DNA from: Odontesthes bonariensis
Taxonomy: Eukaryota > Chordata > Actinopteri > Atheriniformes > Atherinopsidae
Length of the DNA: 64,000 bases
NCBI RefSeq assembly: GCF_027942865.1
Contig: NC_134509.1
Span: 33,220,197-33,284,196, forward strand
Reading direction: 5' to 3'
The notes under the pieces were generated by a model that did not search any database, was not told where the DNA came from, and was given only the letters and a program-made list of their open reading frames with translations. Position 1 is the stretch's first letter; each line of letters opens with the position of its first letter. This document shows, piece after piece, positions 13,356 through 33,166 of the stretch. The position numbers and the translations under genes were made by a program.

Positions 13356-13695
13356 CGGGGCTGAGAGAAAAAAGTCGTTAGAAATTAGCTGTAGATGACA
13401 GTCTATCAAAAGGAGTCATCGGTGTTGTGTTATTTAGATCAATTACTCACATTGTCGCGGCCCCGTGTGTGTGTGGGAGCTTTCCACCTGCCAGTGGAGC
13501 GCAGGGCGGAGCAGATGGTGGAGACTGCAGACTGCTGCACTCGGATGGAAGCCGGTGGATTTACTGCAGTGAGGAGTGGGGACCAGGACCCGCCCACAGC
13601 CCACAGGAAGGAGGGGCCGACTACCGATACAGACTGCAAGTGCCTGCCCAAAATCCGCCATCATTATTGAAACACCTTGTGCATCAAACATCAAA

Positions 13696-13746
13696 GAGGG
13701 GATGAGGATGTGAGGGGATGAGGATGTGAGGGGATGAGGATGTGAG
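13696..13746. repeat. 16-bp tandem repeat, about three copies
   Basis: A unit containing GGGGATGAGGATGTGA is repeated about three times. It lies 340-390 bp upstream of the SOUL start codon, in the probable promoter region. Confidence 0.85.
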
Positions 13747-14084
13747 AGCCCCGAATCTACACTCCTCAGAGCTGAGACACTCCAAGCTGCATCCTACTTA
13801 TGATTTATACTTATCAAGCTCCTCAGAAACCGACTTGAAATAAATATGTTGCAATGTTAGTTTTATCTTATGTATACATTTTCATGCTTCGACTTCTAAT
13901 TATTTTTCCTCTTCCATAAATAAAATCTGTCCATGTCTGGCCGTCCAAAGGGACGTCTTCACACCCAAATTAATTTCAAGTAACAACCAAAAGTGAGAAA
14001 AACGATAAGCAGCCTATCCAATCATTCTGTTGACATTTTAATAGCCAAAAAATGGACAAATGATGAACTGATTTATAGAACCGA

Positions 14085-14632
14085 GTTCTAGTCCTGACTT
14101 TGCTGGAGTCCTGACTAGAACCAGGAAATAGGGCCATGTTAGTCCAGTGCTCAGGTCTCTGCACTGGCTTCCTGTCGCTCAGAGAATTGACTTTAAAACG
14201 GTTCTGCTCGTGGACAAGTCTCTTCATGGTGTAGCACCAAAGTACATCTCTGACATGTTAGAGCCATATGAACCAACTGGGGCTCTGAGAAGCTCAGGGA
14301 GGGGTCTCCTGCTGGAGTCAGGACTAAACAAGGTGAGGCTGTGTTTCAGTTTGATGCTCCTAACATCTGGAACAGTCCTCCAGAAGATGTGAGACAGGCC
14401 TCAACTCTGACAATGTTTAAATCCAGGCTGAAAACAGTTCTGTTTAGCTGTGCACATGACACCTGAAAGTATTTTATCTGCATTCATCGCTTTTAATTGA
14501 ATTAATGATTATTTTTCATTTTATGGAATGATTTTATTTGCATTCTTGTGATTTTATGTAGCTGTAAAGCACTTTGAATTGCCTTGTGTACGCATTTTGC
14601 TCAACAAATAAACTTGCCTTGATTAGGCCCTC
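14085..14632 (+). mobile_element. 3' end of an L2/Rex1-like LINE
   Basis: The frame at 14,147-14,300 reads LHWLPVAQRIDFKTVLLV and then APKYISDMLEPY, the conserved C-terminal part of fish L2/CR1/Rex1-type reverse-transcriptase ORFs. It ends in the characteristic tail TGTAAAGCACTTTGAATTG followed by AATAAACTTGCCTTG. It is 5' truncated and the ORF is broken. The clade is not resolved. Confidence 0.75.
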
Positions 14633-15400
14633 TCATGGCCGCTGAAATGTTGCAACACAGCAGAATGAGGACGGGACACGGTTATTGTCCTCGTTTCATC
14701 ATTCATTCGAAACATTTGCAGTATTAGCAATAACTAACGAGACCGCCAGTCATGATGTTGACATGACTCAAAGCAAAAAGCAGACAAGCCTCCAGTGTGT
14801 TTGTGACTGAGCTGTGATTTATAGTTGAGCAGCTACAACAGCAGCCCTGTTACAGTGGTTGTTAAGTTCAAAAGACAATAGCATTTACCAGGCAGAGAGG
14901 GAGCCAAACCAGGGAATGGCAGTCAGGATTTTGCTGGTCATTCCCTCCTGTGATGTTCAGAGACCTTTTTTCCACATTCCATCTTTTCATTGAAATGAAC
15001 CAAAACTTGCTTCAAGATATACATAACGACCCATCATCCACCAGAGATATTTCAGCCCTTCGAAACATTTACAGACTAAAGAGGCTGACAGACGCCATAG
15101 ATAAAGGGCTCATGGCAGTAATTAAAAAGATAATTCCTGTTTTTGGAAGGCTAAATGTTTGATATCTTGTGTCAGTTGGAGAATTTGTTTTTGTATATTT
15201 TGATTTGTTAATAACTGAAAACGTTTGTTTTTCTCAGTTTTCCTTTGATTTAAAAAAAAAAAAAAAAAAAGGTTCAGCAACATTTCGTATTGACGGAGCA
15301 TTTTATTTTTTGGGTAAAAGTCATCGTAAAGGAACACAGTTCACCTCATAATTGTGCATGTGGTGCATATACACAACCGTGTATCTGAGACCGTTCCAGA
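14633..15400. other. Intergenic sequence between the LINE and gpr108 3' UTR
   Basis: No gene is supported. It holds short ORFs and an 18-nt A run near 15,252. The last part probably lies just downstream of the gpr108 cleavage site. Confidence 0.4.
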
Positions 15401-15408
15401 AGTCCAGC

Positions 15409-15414
15409 TTTATT
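15409..15414 (-). promoter_or_regulatory. gpr108: Candidate polyadenylation signal of gpr108
   Basis: AATAAA on the minus strand, about 1.5 kb after the gpr108 stop at 16,913. No competing gene lies between, so 15,400-16,912 is read as a long 3' UTR. A (CA)n tract near 16,434-16,456 and several poly-A runs lie inside it. Confidence 0.45.
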
Positions 15415-16425
15415 GTGACAGTTCATACAAACATCAAACAGCCTCCTTTAACAAGCAAAAGACCTTCTTCAACCACATGAAATAAATGTACACTATTACC
15501 AAAGCTCCTCCAAGGTACGCTTGGAGACATGTTAACTGTGTGTAAACACTGTGCAGCTCCATCTTCTCTGGACAGGAGCCACTAAATCTCAGTAGCTTTT
15601 TATCCTGTTCTCACCTGTTTCAATTACAGAGAATCCAAACAAAATAAAATAAATTTCACTGAAACTCAACTGTCAACACCGTCTGAAACACTATGAAGTT
15701 CTTTAATAGTTAAAACGCCTCTTCTTGTATCAGTCTTATTTACAAATGTCCATCTAACCCTGCCTGGCTGCACACGTTGCTGGTCTGCCATTAACCGAGA
15801 AGTCATTAATAATTAATCAAAGAAGCTTCACATCAAGAGCAAAAATAAAAATAAAAAAGGTAAAAACCAAAAGCAGATAAATTCAAAAATCCATCAGGTC
15901 ACTTCTCAGCCCAGGTTGGCACAGCCAGGCCAAAAGGAGAACAAGGCCGTTGCTCAGATTATTTTAGAGCCTGATCCAACCTGTTCTTCCAAGGAGAGGT
16001 CCACATGTCACCCACATGGGCTCAGTTCACAGAGACGCGGGGTGTCCTTAACCACTAAAGCACTAAATTACAGCAGCGGTCCAAACGACAAGACTGGGAG
16101 GAACGCTTGCCCCTTCAACAGCGACAATGATACTGAAATACAAACATTTCAATATGCAGTGAGTCAATATATTGAAATATACAACTTCTTAAATCAATAT
16201 ATTTCAATATACAAATCAAATACATAAGAAAAACAATTGCGCGGTACTGTGTGGTATTAAGAGTTCTGTGATGATTGACGGGAATTTACTAACCTGTAAA
16301 TAGTGGGACAGAAACTGCTGTTGCTTCAATTTGAAAAGCACGGATAAGCCTTTTACCTGAGAATGGGCTATCGTCTCCAAAGGGAAAAATCTGTTGTTTA
16401 AATCTGGTGGTGCCTCATATTCTCC

Positions 16426-16457
<32 letters not shown>

Positions 16458-16912
16458 AACACTCTTGTGTTGTCATGTCACACATTTAGCTAAGAGGTTT
16501 GCAGAAGTACCAGTTTAAATAGCAGAATTAAACACACTCAAAAACAAGTCTTTTACTAAAATAATCATTATCTTTGGAGAGACACGGAGAGAAATGAAAG
16601 TGATAAAGAACATCAGAGCTCCTTTTCCATTTCTTCACCCATCCATGTGGCAGGTGCCTCCTGAAACCTCTCAGTTTCTGGGTGGAGTGTTCCAGGGAAA
16701 TGGAGAGTGTCCAACCGGTTAGTCTTCTTTTTGTTTTATTTTTCTTTTTTTTTTGCATAGCCAGACAGTGGGCATGACCACTGGAACCACTTAAAGAGTT
16801 TTAAAAGAAAAGCTATCCGTGGAAGTGGGGAGCCTTGGTCCATGTGTACCCCTTCATACCAGCTGGCCTGGGGGGCGTTTAGTTGGTCACTCCCAAAGAT
16901 GCAGCCTCCCGC

Positions 16913-25626
<8,714 letters not shown>

Positions 25627-26388
25627 CACCAAACTTGCTAACGGTAACTGGTGATATTAGCGATCGACAATCCTACCAGATGGCTAAACAGTACGCTGGC
25701 CTGCAGTCGTCACTGTATCCGAGGTCACCTACAATGTTGTTCCGCTTGAAAAACAACGTATTAGCACTTAGCCTACGCTGTTTGTTGCAAAATGATAACA
25801 GCGTATTTTATATTCTGTCTTTTTTTTGTGCTTTCATCGCGTAAGAAAACAGCTAGCTTGTAGACGAGTGCAACAGCTCACTTCCTGGTCTTGAACGCAC
25901 AGCAGAACGTTAAACAGGGTTCGGACAAATTCGTCAACCAGGACGCCTATAACCGTTTATTCTCTTTTGCAGCTGCCATAAATGTGCAGCGAAGTCAACG
26001 GAAATACAGACATGAGTTATAAATGCTCTTCGCACGAAAAATCAACCAATCGCGTGTGACTTTTCTGTCAAACAAACGAGGTTTTCACTCAGGCGATCTG
26101 TCTGCACCTTTGAAAAATTGCCCTAGGTTTGGTCACGTGGTCCATCTTTGCCAGTGAGCTTCCGGCTGTAGACGTTCACATGAACAGAATGACCCTCCAC
26201 GTCGGATGAGATCTCTGGGGTTGCCATGTTGCTGCGCATATATATAGATAGATATATATCAAGAGGTTTCTGCCCGTGTGTATAGTTTATTGATGTTTAA
26301 GAGTTACAAAAGAGGACCATATACACACAGCTTTATGAATGTAGCAAAAAAAAGTCATATTCTGTCTTTCTGCATAAACATGTTTATT
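25627..26388. promoter_or_regulatory. Probable gpr108 promoter region and upstream intergenic sequence
   Basis: This is the sequence directly upstream of the gpr108 ATG at 25,626. No TATA box was identified. A CACGTG E-box lies near 26,135. No coding region is supported. Confidence 0.3.
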
Positions 26389-26430
26389 ACACTCACCGGC
26401 CACTTTATTAGGTGCACCTGTTCAATTGGA
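26389..26430. repeat. Fragment of a common fish interspersed repeat
   Basis: The stretch containing GGCCACTTTATTAGGTGCAC matches, from memory, a widespread teleost repeat. Only about 40 bp is visible. Confidence 0.4.
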
Positions 26431-26753
26431 TAGCTAATAAGTGATGACGAGATGAAGCCTCGTGACGCACTGAAGCTTTCCATCCGAGTAGTTCACACAT
26501 GGGCCGAAGCTTGATGGCGCTTCATTTGCTCTACTGCGCCATCAAGTGGACAATAAATGTAAAGCAGGTGGTGATTGAAACGATAACGTGGCTTCACTAT
26601 GTGAAGCGTCGACATAATTTGTGCTTAAATGATTATACTAATAGAAAAAAATGAGCGTGTGTTTCTTGTGTTCTGGGACACTTTTAGTCATTTTTATTTA
26701 AGAACGGCAACTTTTCAACAATGCTTGGCTTCAGGCGGTTTCTTTTTTTAAGA

Positions 26754-28290
26754 TTATTTCAACTGCTTTTGAAAATACCCTTTCGCAGGGCACATATGAA
26801 GCTGGGTACACAGAATCTTCACAGCAAGCTTATACAAGTTGTAGTGTACATTTTTTATATTTTTCCCCATTGTAGCGGGTCCTCTGATCTCTTGACTTTT
26901 GGTTCCGCAGGGTGTGTTTGACCTCCACTGTTGCATCCGCGGTTTCATTTTGGATTCTTCTCTGCTGGACTGTGGCGTCCAAACGATGCCAGAGTTTGCT
27001 TCCTAAAACAGACAAGCCGACTGTAAGTGACTACATATAATGACACAATGAAAATACATGCAATACACCAATTAAAATACATCGATTACCTTGAGTCCCA
27101 AAGCTTCTGATGAGGATGATGTGGAGGAGGATGAGGAGGATGAGAGTCTCTCTGGAGTTTTCCTCCATTGCATGGTGTAACATAGCCAACAGGGGAATAA
27201 CTTTGGATCCTGAGACCCTTTTTTCCTCAGATAGCTCCACTGTGGCATCATGAAATGGTGACAAAACTTTCAGACATTCTGCGATTCTCACATCATTTTT
27301 TGATAAAAGTGGCACAATGCCTGTGCGTAAGCCAGCCAAAGCAGCTCCAACAGGATCCCTCAGGTCATAAATGCATTGCAGCATACGGTAGGTGCGTTCC
27401 CAGCGGGTATCCACCTCTTGTATTAATGTTAGTTCTGGGACAACAAAAAGTGATTGATTCAAGCGTCACTGCAGCAGCAACTTAAACAAGTGTGCCATCA
27501 GGAATACATCAGTGAGATAAAGAACTCACCGTTGCAGTGGTGCTGCTCTTGAAATAACTCACAATTTTCCGAGATTGTGGCCAGATATCACACAGGGTTT
27601 TGTTCAAGAGCCTTTTTAACAATTAGATTCAAACAATGTTCCACACAATATGAGTGATGCAAATGATTTGCTTCGGCACAAGCACCCATGTTTGCTGCAC
27701 CGTCAGTCACAAGGCCAGTAACTTTATTTTAAGCCGTATGTGACTGAGGTGCTTGCATCTATAAAATGGCAGGTCACAGCTAGATTTGAGTCTGTGTTTA
27801 TTGAGGTCCAGATATCTGCTGTCAAGCTAACTGCTGTTGTTTGGGACACAGAGGCTTTGGCCTTTTCCTTGGACTTCTGGTATCTGTCGTCCACCATAGC
27901 TTGAAAGAAAGAACATTTTTGGTAAATATCGGTAAAATGGAAGAAATGCTTCATGAGCTCACATACATATCTGCTTTGTGGGGAGAACATAGTTAGGGTT
28001 CAAAGCTTTAACAAGCTTTTTGAACCCTTTATCCTCCACAATAGAGAAGGGCTGTGAGTCTTCTATCACCATATCAACCAAGGCCTCATCCACAGTACTC
28101 TTCTCTCCTGATTAAAAAAAAAAATACAGTTGTATAGTATATACATTAATATAGTAAAGAGACTTAGGCTACCTGGCTTACCTGAGCTTGGTTCATTGAT
28201 GTTGGTCTCTTTGCTTTCAGGCAGGGCTCTATAATGCCTCAGCATAGATGAGGTGTTATTGTTGTATAAACACATAAAACACTTTTAAAA
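26754..28290 (-). pseudogene. Decayed hAT (ZBED-type) transposase
   Basis: Parts of a BED-finger hAT transposase are in order on the minus strand: half a BED finger (NNNTSSMLRHY, about 28,200-28,290), SIVEDKGFKKLVKALNPNY (about 27,980-28,060), a possible intron, then AVSLTADIWTS (about 27,800), VTGLVTDGAANMGACAEANH (about 27,660-27,720), VDTRWERTYRML (about 27,400), VLSPFHDATVELSEEKR (about 27,240), and a remnant of the hATC dimerisation block around 26,770-26,900. The frame is broken by stops near 27,725 and 27,585 and by frame changes, so it is not a functional gene. Terminal repeats could not be fixed. Confidence 0.8.
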
Positions 28291-28454
28291 TGACAGAATG
28301 TGGAATATGGATATTAGTACAAGGGTTATGCAATGCAATATCACATTTATATTAATTTATAATTTATATATTTTATAAGTAAATAATCATAATAAATAAT
28401 ATTATTTATTTTATTCATAATATTTAATATATATGCTATTTATTCTTTGTTCTT

Positions 28455-28513
28455 GTTGCCATGCAACAAGAATTTCCCTATGGGATTAATAAAGTATTTC
28501 TATTCTATTCTAT
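28455..28513 (+). mobile_element. LINE 3' tail
   Basis: The end CCTATGGGATTAATAAAGTA followed by TTCTA repeats is the usual 3' end of a fish non-LTR retroposon. The rest of the element is absent. Confidence 0.55.
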
Positions 28514-28980
28514 ATCACACAATTATTATTATGTGCCTACCTTATGAGGAGAAATCATTTCAAAATGCTCACAGACAGAAGAAAATATATATATTTTTTG
28601 CTGCAGCCATGACAAAAAGGTAGCTAGCTGTGGATAATAAATTCGCACAATAAGGTCCAAAATTTGAGGATAGATCCATTGCGTTTCGCTGGCAATTATA
28701 TTTCGAATTACGGGCGAAGCCGCGAACGCTTCCTGAACCGGTCACGTGGTGAGACTGGTTCGCGAGGCCTCAAACGTCACCTAAAGGCTGATTCATACTC
28801 GGCGCAACCTCGCTCATACTAGCTGGTCGCAAATGGCGCAAACGGTCACGTGTCCCAAAATTCCGCCACGCCCCCCTTCGCAAGCTAGAAAATCCTCGCG
28901 CGGCGCAAGGTCGCGCACACAACTTTTTTTCTGACTTCGCGCGCGCTCAACCAGAAACAGCTGACCAAGAAAAAGAAAAA

Positions 28981-29073
28981 ATGAACACTGCAGAGACCGC
29001 GGTGACCGAGAGGGTGCGCCTCTACAAACATCTGTACGACACGTCTATGAAGTTACACTGGGACAACGTTTGA
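28981..29073 (+). pseudogene. Truncated MADF/Myb-like protein of a Harbinger element
   Basis: A 30-residue ORF starting MNTAETAVTERVRLYKHLYD is like the first half of a MADF domain (pattern V-x-x-x-x-LYD). Harbinger elements usually carry a MADF/Myb-like DNA-binding partner gene. A stop follows directly after WDNV, inside the domain. Confidence 0.5.
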
Positions 29074-29306
29074 CAAAGTTCGTCTTGTTGCAAAGGACGA
29101 ACATTCCACCTTCTCTTCTGTTTTTGCCGCAGCCGCTTAGCTCTGAGATACATATACAGTTCTACACCCAGAGTAAATTCATTCCGCATCAGATGTGCCA
29201 GCCTCTGCTGACGTGACACCACAGGTGGCATTGTGTATGCTTTCTTCGTGTGCTTTTCAGCTTGTTTCCTCAACAGTGACGCTCGCTGGTCTGGAGAGAA
29301 CTGCAA
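29022..29306 (-). pseudogene. Truncated Harbinger transposase N-terminal region
   Basis: A 94-residue ORF, MQFSPDQRASLLRKQAEKHT and onward, with a KRRWNVRPLQQ segment that resembles the RRWWVRP-type motif near the N-terminus of HARBI1-like nucleases. The catalytic DDE region is missing. The call rests on the motif and on the TIR context. Confidence 0.45.
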
Positions 29307-29437
29307 ATATGACGCATTCTCGGCGCAAACTGCGCTTATGAGCTGAAGGAACTGTGAAGGGCGCTTTCGATGACGTCATTAATGGTTCTCGAGCCAGAAC
29401 AGTTGCGCGTTTGCGCCGAGTATGAATCAGCCTTTAC

Positions 29438-29600
29438 GGTGCGTTCAGACCGGACGCAGTGCGAATTTTTCTTGCGACGTGATTACATACAAAGTCAATG
29501 CAAAGACGGGAATAGACTCGAATTCGAGCCGGTGGCGCAAATGGCGCGAATACCGCTGCGCGAATGACAAGACGCGAATTCGCGCGATGGTACTTATATA
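29438..29600. repeat. End of a second Harbinger/MITE-like element
   Basis: GGTGCGTTCAGACCGGACGC and a following CpG-rich stretch resemble the terminus of a fish DNA transposon. It directly abuts the element ending at 29,436. The other end was not found. Confidence 0.4.
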
Positions 29601-30806
29601 GTTTTTATGTGCAGGGGTTACCCCAGAAGTGGCAGAGGTAGGGTCTTCTGCAGGTGTTGAGACCACTGGCAGAAACAAACACATATTTCCTATGGTGTCT
29701 CTTATGATTACTCCATTTACTACAGCCCTTATGAATGGGCTGACATCCCTATAGCAACAGCACAGAGGGGTTCCACTGAAACCTTTTCAACTCACCCAGC
29801 TCACAAATTTCATCAGAGGACCCTGCATTAACAGGAGGAAAAATAAAAGACAAAAAGTTTTTGTGCTCGATGAAGATTTAAGTCTAATACAACATAGCAA
29901 GATCTCTATATGGCAGCTGCTGTTGCTCATGCTCTCACCGACATTTAAACAGAAAGTAAAAATCATTACTGTCATCGATAACCCCTGTGCCTTTCTTCTG
30001 ATAATCTAAGTGTCTTCGATCAAGATCTACGGTCCTTTAACTGTCTCTCTGGTAAAAATGGACCAGAATATAGCTTTCAACATCTTCTATAAGCTGCATC
30101 TTCTGTACTGCAGTCACTAGGGCTGTGACAAGTAAAAAAAAGTCCCACCTTCAATAGGGAGAAAAACCGAGGTGTTTGATATTTTAGTCACATGAATTTA
30201 AAAGAAGAAACTGGCTTCAGCTTTGATGTCATGCCCTTTTTTATTAAAACAGAGGGTTGAAGTTTGGAGTTTAAATGGTCTGTGGTGTTTGTTTGGTTTT
30301 CCTAGGACTGCACTCCTCTGGACAGAGACTTTACTGCCACATATCACACATTTCTGTCACTTGGCACAGTTATCCCTGTATCTGTGTACTGTCACTGCTC
30401 GCATCTTACACCCTTCTATCATGTATCTCAGGAGCATTTTTGCATATCCTGCACATTGGAGCCAATCTGCTGGCAATAAAGAAAATAACATAAAACTGTG
30501 AGGCCTTTTGTTGAGTTCATCTGTAAAATGGTTTCTTATATACTGTATGTATATATTTCTCAGAAAAGCTAATCTGCTCTGAAAAATGACGCATGTTAAA
30601 AAAAAAATCTATTACCAGACTGTGAGAAAATGCAGTTTTGTCTGACTGGCCGCCAGCTGTTATCTGACACAATTTACAGAGGTAAGGAGCTTACATGATG
30701 GTTTTTATGCAAAAGCAAGTGCTAAAATTAATTCTGAATAACAAAATAGTTAGAAATATGACTTGTTTCCTTTAAGTAATTTCACTGTGTTAAAAAAAAA
30801 AAAAGC
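29601..30806. other. Intergenic, no supported gene
   Basis: Short ORFs only. A possible acceptor near 30,305 is followed by an open frame ending at a CAATAAAG near 30,476, but there is no recognisable protein or partner exon. Confidence 0.3.
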
Positions 30807-31311
30807 TTATTTGTTGATGGTGATGTTCCATGTTCCAGGGCTGCTAGAGGTGATCATCGGGGCGAAGACCACAGCTCCATCCTGAGCTGATACTGAGGTT
30901 GTGGAAGACGGGGGTGTTGGAGGTGGGTGTGCAGCAGTGCTGGAGGAGGATTCAGGTTTTAACCCCGCTGTGAGTGAAAAGACAGATGCAGGTAATTAGT
31001 TAAGATTGCATATTGGTTTGAAGTTGACCATAAAAGTCCCAACTACCTGCATATTTCCTCTTCAGCTTGTCTGCAGCGTCGTTGATGAGCAGCTTCCTCA
31101 GGATCTCTACGGTGATCGTCACAGCCATCTCTTCACCATAGGCCTGTGTCATCAGGTCCACAGTTTCCGTCCGGCTGGCTGTCTCTAGACGGCCCTTTGG
31201 AATTGGGCGACAGCTGTCCAGGACCTCGAGCGTGAGATAATACTTAAATTTTTTGAAGTCGTTTTCATATATCCCTTCCAGAGTTTCAATGAGCAGCATC
31301 TGAGGCACCAT
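30807..31311 (-). CDS. PYRIN-domain protein with short beta-type C-terminal motif
   Basis: Two exons, 31047-31311 and 30807-30967, sum to 426 nt (141 residues). Residues 1-85 form a death-fold PYRIN domain: MLLIETLEGIYENDFKKFKY, then IPKGRLETASRTETVDLMTQ and AVTITVEILRKLLINDAADK. PYD proteins such as ASC, NLRPs and fish caspase A assemble inflammasomes by PYD-PYD filaments. A Ser/Pro-rich linker follows, and the last 23 residues run from GAVVFAPMITSS to TWNITINK. There is no CARD, so this is not ASC, and no NACHT domain is nearby. It may be a PYD-only regulator or adaptor. It starts at the first ATG, 35 nt from an ISRE-like site. Confidence 0.82.
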
Positions 31312-31345
31312 GTCTGATCAGACAGAAGGGAGGCATTCGTTTTTT

Positions 31346-31359
31346 AGTTTCCCTTTAAC
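31346..31359. promoter_or_regulatory. ISRE-like site next to the PYD gene
   Basis: AGTTTCCCTTTAAC matches the interferon-stimulated response element core AGTTTCNNTTT except for the last C. It lies 35-48 bp upstream of the PYD-gene ATG, in promoter or 5' UTR. Confidence 0.45.
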
Positions 31360-32566
31360 ACCTCAAACATACTTTGATTAATACGAGTGGATTTGAGAGG
31401 ATTGACACCGCTCTCATATCTGTGCAGTAATATTTTCAGCCATTATTTCCTCACGCAAAAGAAGGGTTTCTCACATTCATCCAGTTACAAACATGACTCA
31501 GTCATTAATAACTTCTCCAGTGTTCAGCCTTCTGTCAGGGATGAATGTTTGTACAGTAGATGACCACGTTTTCATGATTTTTAGCATGACAAAGTCATTA
31601 GTCAAGAGATGTAATAAGGTGACAGGTTTTGCACTCAAGATTAAGCAGCCATCCATAATTTCAGAAAGTAAAGAATGTATGAATATTAATACATATCAAT
31701 TTAAACCTTAATAATTAATATAACATTTTATTTAAAAAAATAAATAAGCAGTCTAAAATGAAAGCTATTTCGGGGCTGTTTCCTGATCAAGCTTGTGTAA
31801 AAGGTTCCTGCAGAAGTGCCCTCCTCCGCTGGTGGGATATCTCGCACATTTGTGGCGTGAGAATCGTATTTTGTGGGATTCCCTTTTTCATTTTTGTAGT
31901 TTGTAGCAAATAGCAGGGTTACTTATGTGGCTGGACTGTTGCAGTTTTCTTATGCAATCTGCCACGCGCTGTGAGAATCAGGAAGTACAGAGGAGTCCAA
32001 ACGTAATAACAACGTATTCACCGTTTTAAAAAAGCCACATCTGTATCTGCCACACACATTAGTCCACACTTATAGGTTTTAAGCGTTTTGACGACATAAC
32101 CTTTTATTATCATTAAATACTTGACGCCTGACTGATGGACTTTTTTTTTTTAAACTTACTTTGTGCCAAAGTTCAAAGTTACAAATAAAAACTTAATACA
32201 AATAATACAAATGTGATGCGAGCTCGAGGCCTGTGGAACCCTCCACGGTCAGGTTCACTGTCTGCACCTCAGCCCAGCTCAGCAGCACTTTGAACCGATT
32301 CATTTTGTGAAAACATATAAAATTCATAACTCATAAAATCGCAGATTGCCCCAAGATGAGCGTTGTGGTCAAAAATAGGCAAAACTTACCGAATCACCGC
32401 CAAGCCGCGGATACGAAGAATAAAAAGAAGAATGGTGTATTGGTTCACTTTCGGTTTCAGGTTTGGGTTGTACAACTTGTACCGTTCAAGGCAGTTTTAC
32501 ACATAACGAAAGCTCCACGTAAACAAAAAAAAAAAAAAAAAAAAAAATCTTTAACAAAGACAAACA
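31360..32566. other. Intergenic sequence between the PYD gene and the large transposon
   Basis: AT-rich with a T run near 32,145 and a 24-nt A run near 32,525. A GC-richer island at 32,200-32,303 holds a 36-codon minus-strand ORF without known homology. Confidence 0.35.
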
Positions 32567-32616
32567 TATGGAAGCCCATTTCCGCCATGAAAGAAAAAAT
32601 AAAAGACCAACAGGAA

Positions 32617-33166
32617 GTCATAATTTCGACTTTCAAAGTCATAATTATGAGATTCAAATTCATAATTATGAGATAGAAAGTCATTATTATGAGATTCAAA
32701 GTCATAATTTCGACTTTCAAAGTCATAATTATGAGATAGAAAGTCATAATTATGAGATTCAAAGTCATAATTTCGGCTTTCAAAGTCATAATTATGAGAT
32801 AGAAAGTCATAATTATGAGATAGAAAGTCATAATTACGAGATTCAAAGTCATAATTTCGACTTTCAAAGTCATAATTATGAGATTCAAAGTCATTATTAT
32901 GAGATTCAGTCATAATTTCGACTTTCAAAGTCATAATTATGAGATTCAAAGTCATAATTATGAGATAGAAAGTCATTATTATGAGATTCAAAGTCATAAT
33001 TTCGACTTTCAAAGTCATAATTATGAGATTCAAAGTCATAATTTCGGCTTTCAAAGTCATAATTATGAGATAGAAAGTCATAATTACGAGATTCAAAGTC
33101 ATAATTATGAGATAGAAAGTCATAATTATGAGATTCAAAGTCATAATTTCGACTTTCTATCTCACG
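32617..33166. repeat. 21-bp minisatellite, left TIR array
   Basis: About 26 units of 21 bp with core CATAATTATG, which is itself palindromic. Three spacer variants occur (AGATTCAAAGT, AGATAGAAAGT and TTCGACTTTCAAAGT types). Because the unit is a multiple of three and lacks stops in some frames, long periodic ORFs appear on both strands; they are not genes. Confidence 0.95.

Larger units (their letters stand above)
28782..29436. mobile_element. Internally deleted PIF/Harbinger-like transposon with perfect 26-bp TIRs
   Basis: The left end 28782-28807 begins TAAAGGCTGATTCATACTCG and its exact reverse complement lies at 29411-29436. Inside, a + ORF (28981-29073) has a MADF-like start and a - ORF (29022-29306) resembles a Harbinger transposase N-terminus. 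Both point to the centre. The length is 655 bp, too short for an autonomous element. Confidence 0.75.

Noticed and set aside
30223-30501. Hydrophobic ORFs that might be a membrane protein exon
   Set aside because: There is one plausible acceptor but no partner exon or recognisable family, and several frames are equally open.
30807-31311. Assignment as ASC (pycard)
   Set aside because: The second exon lacks a CARD and ends after a short linker and motif.
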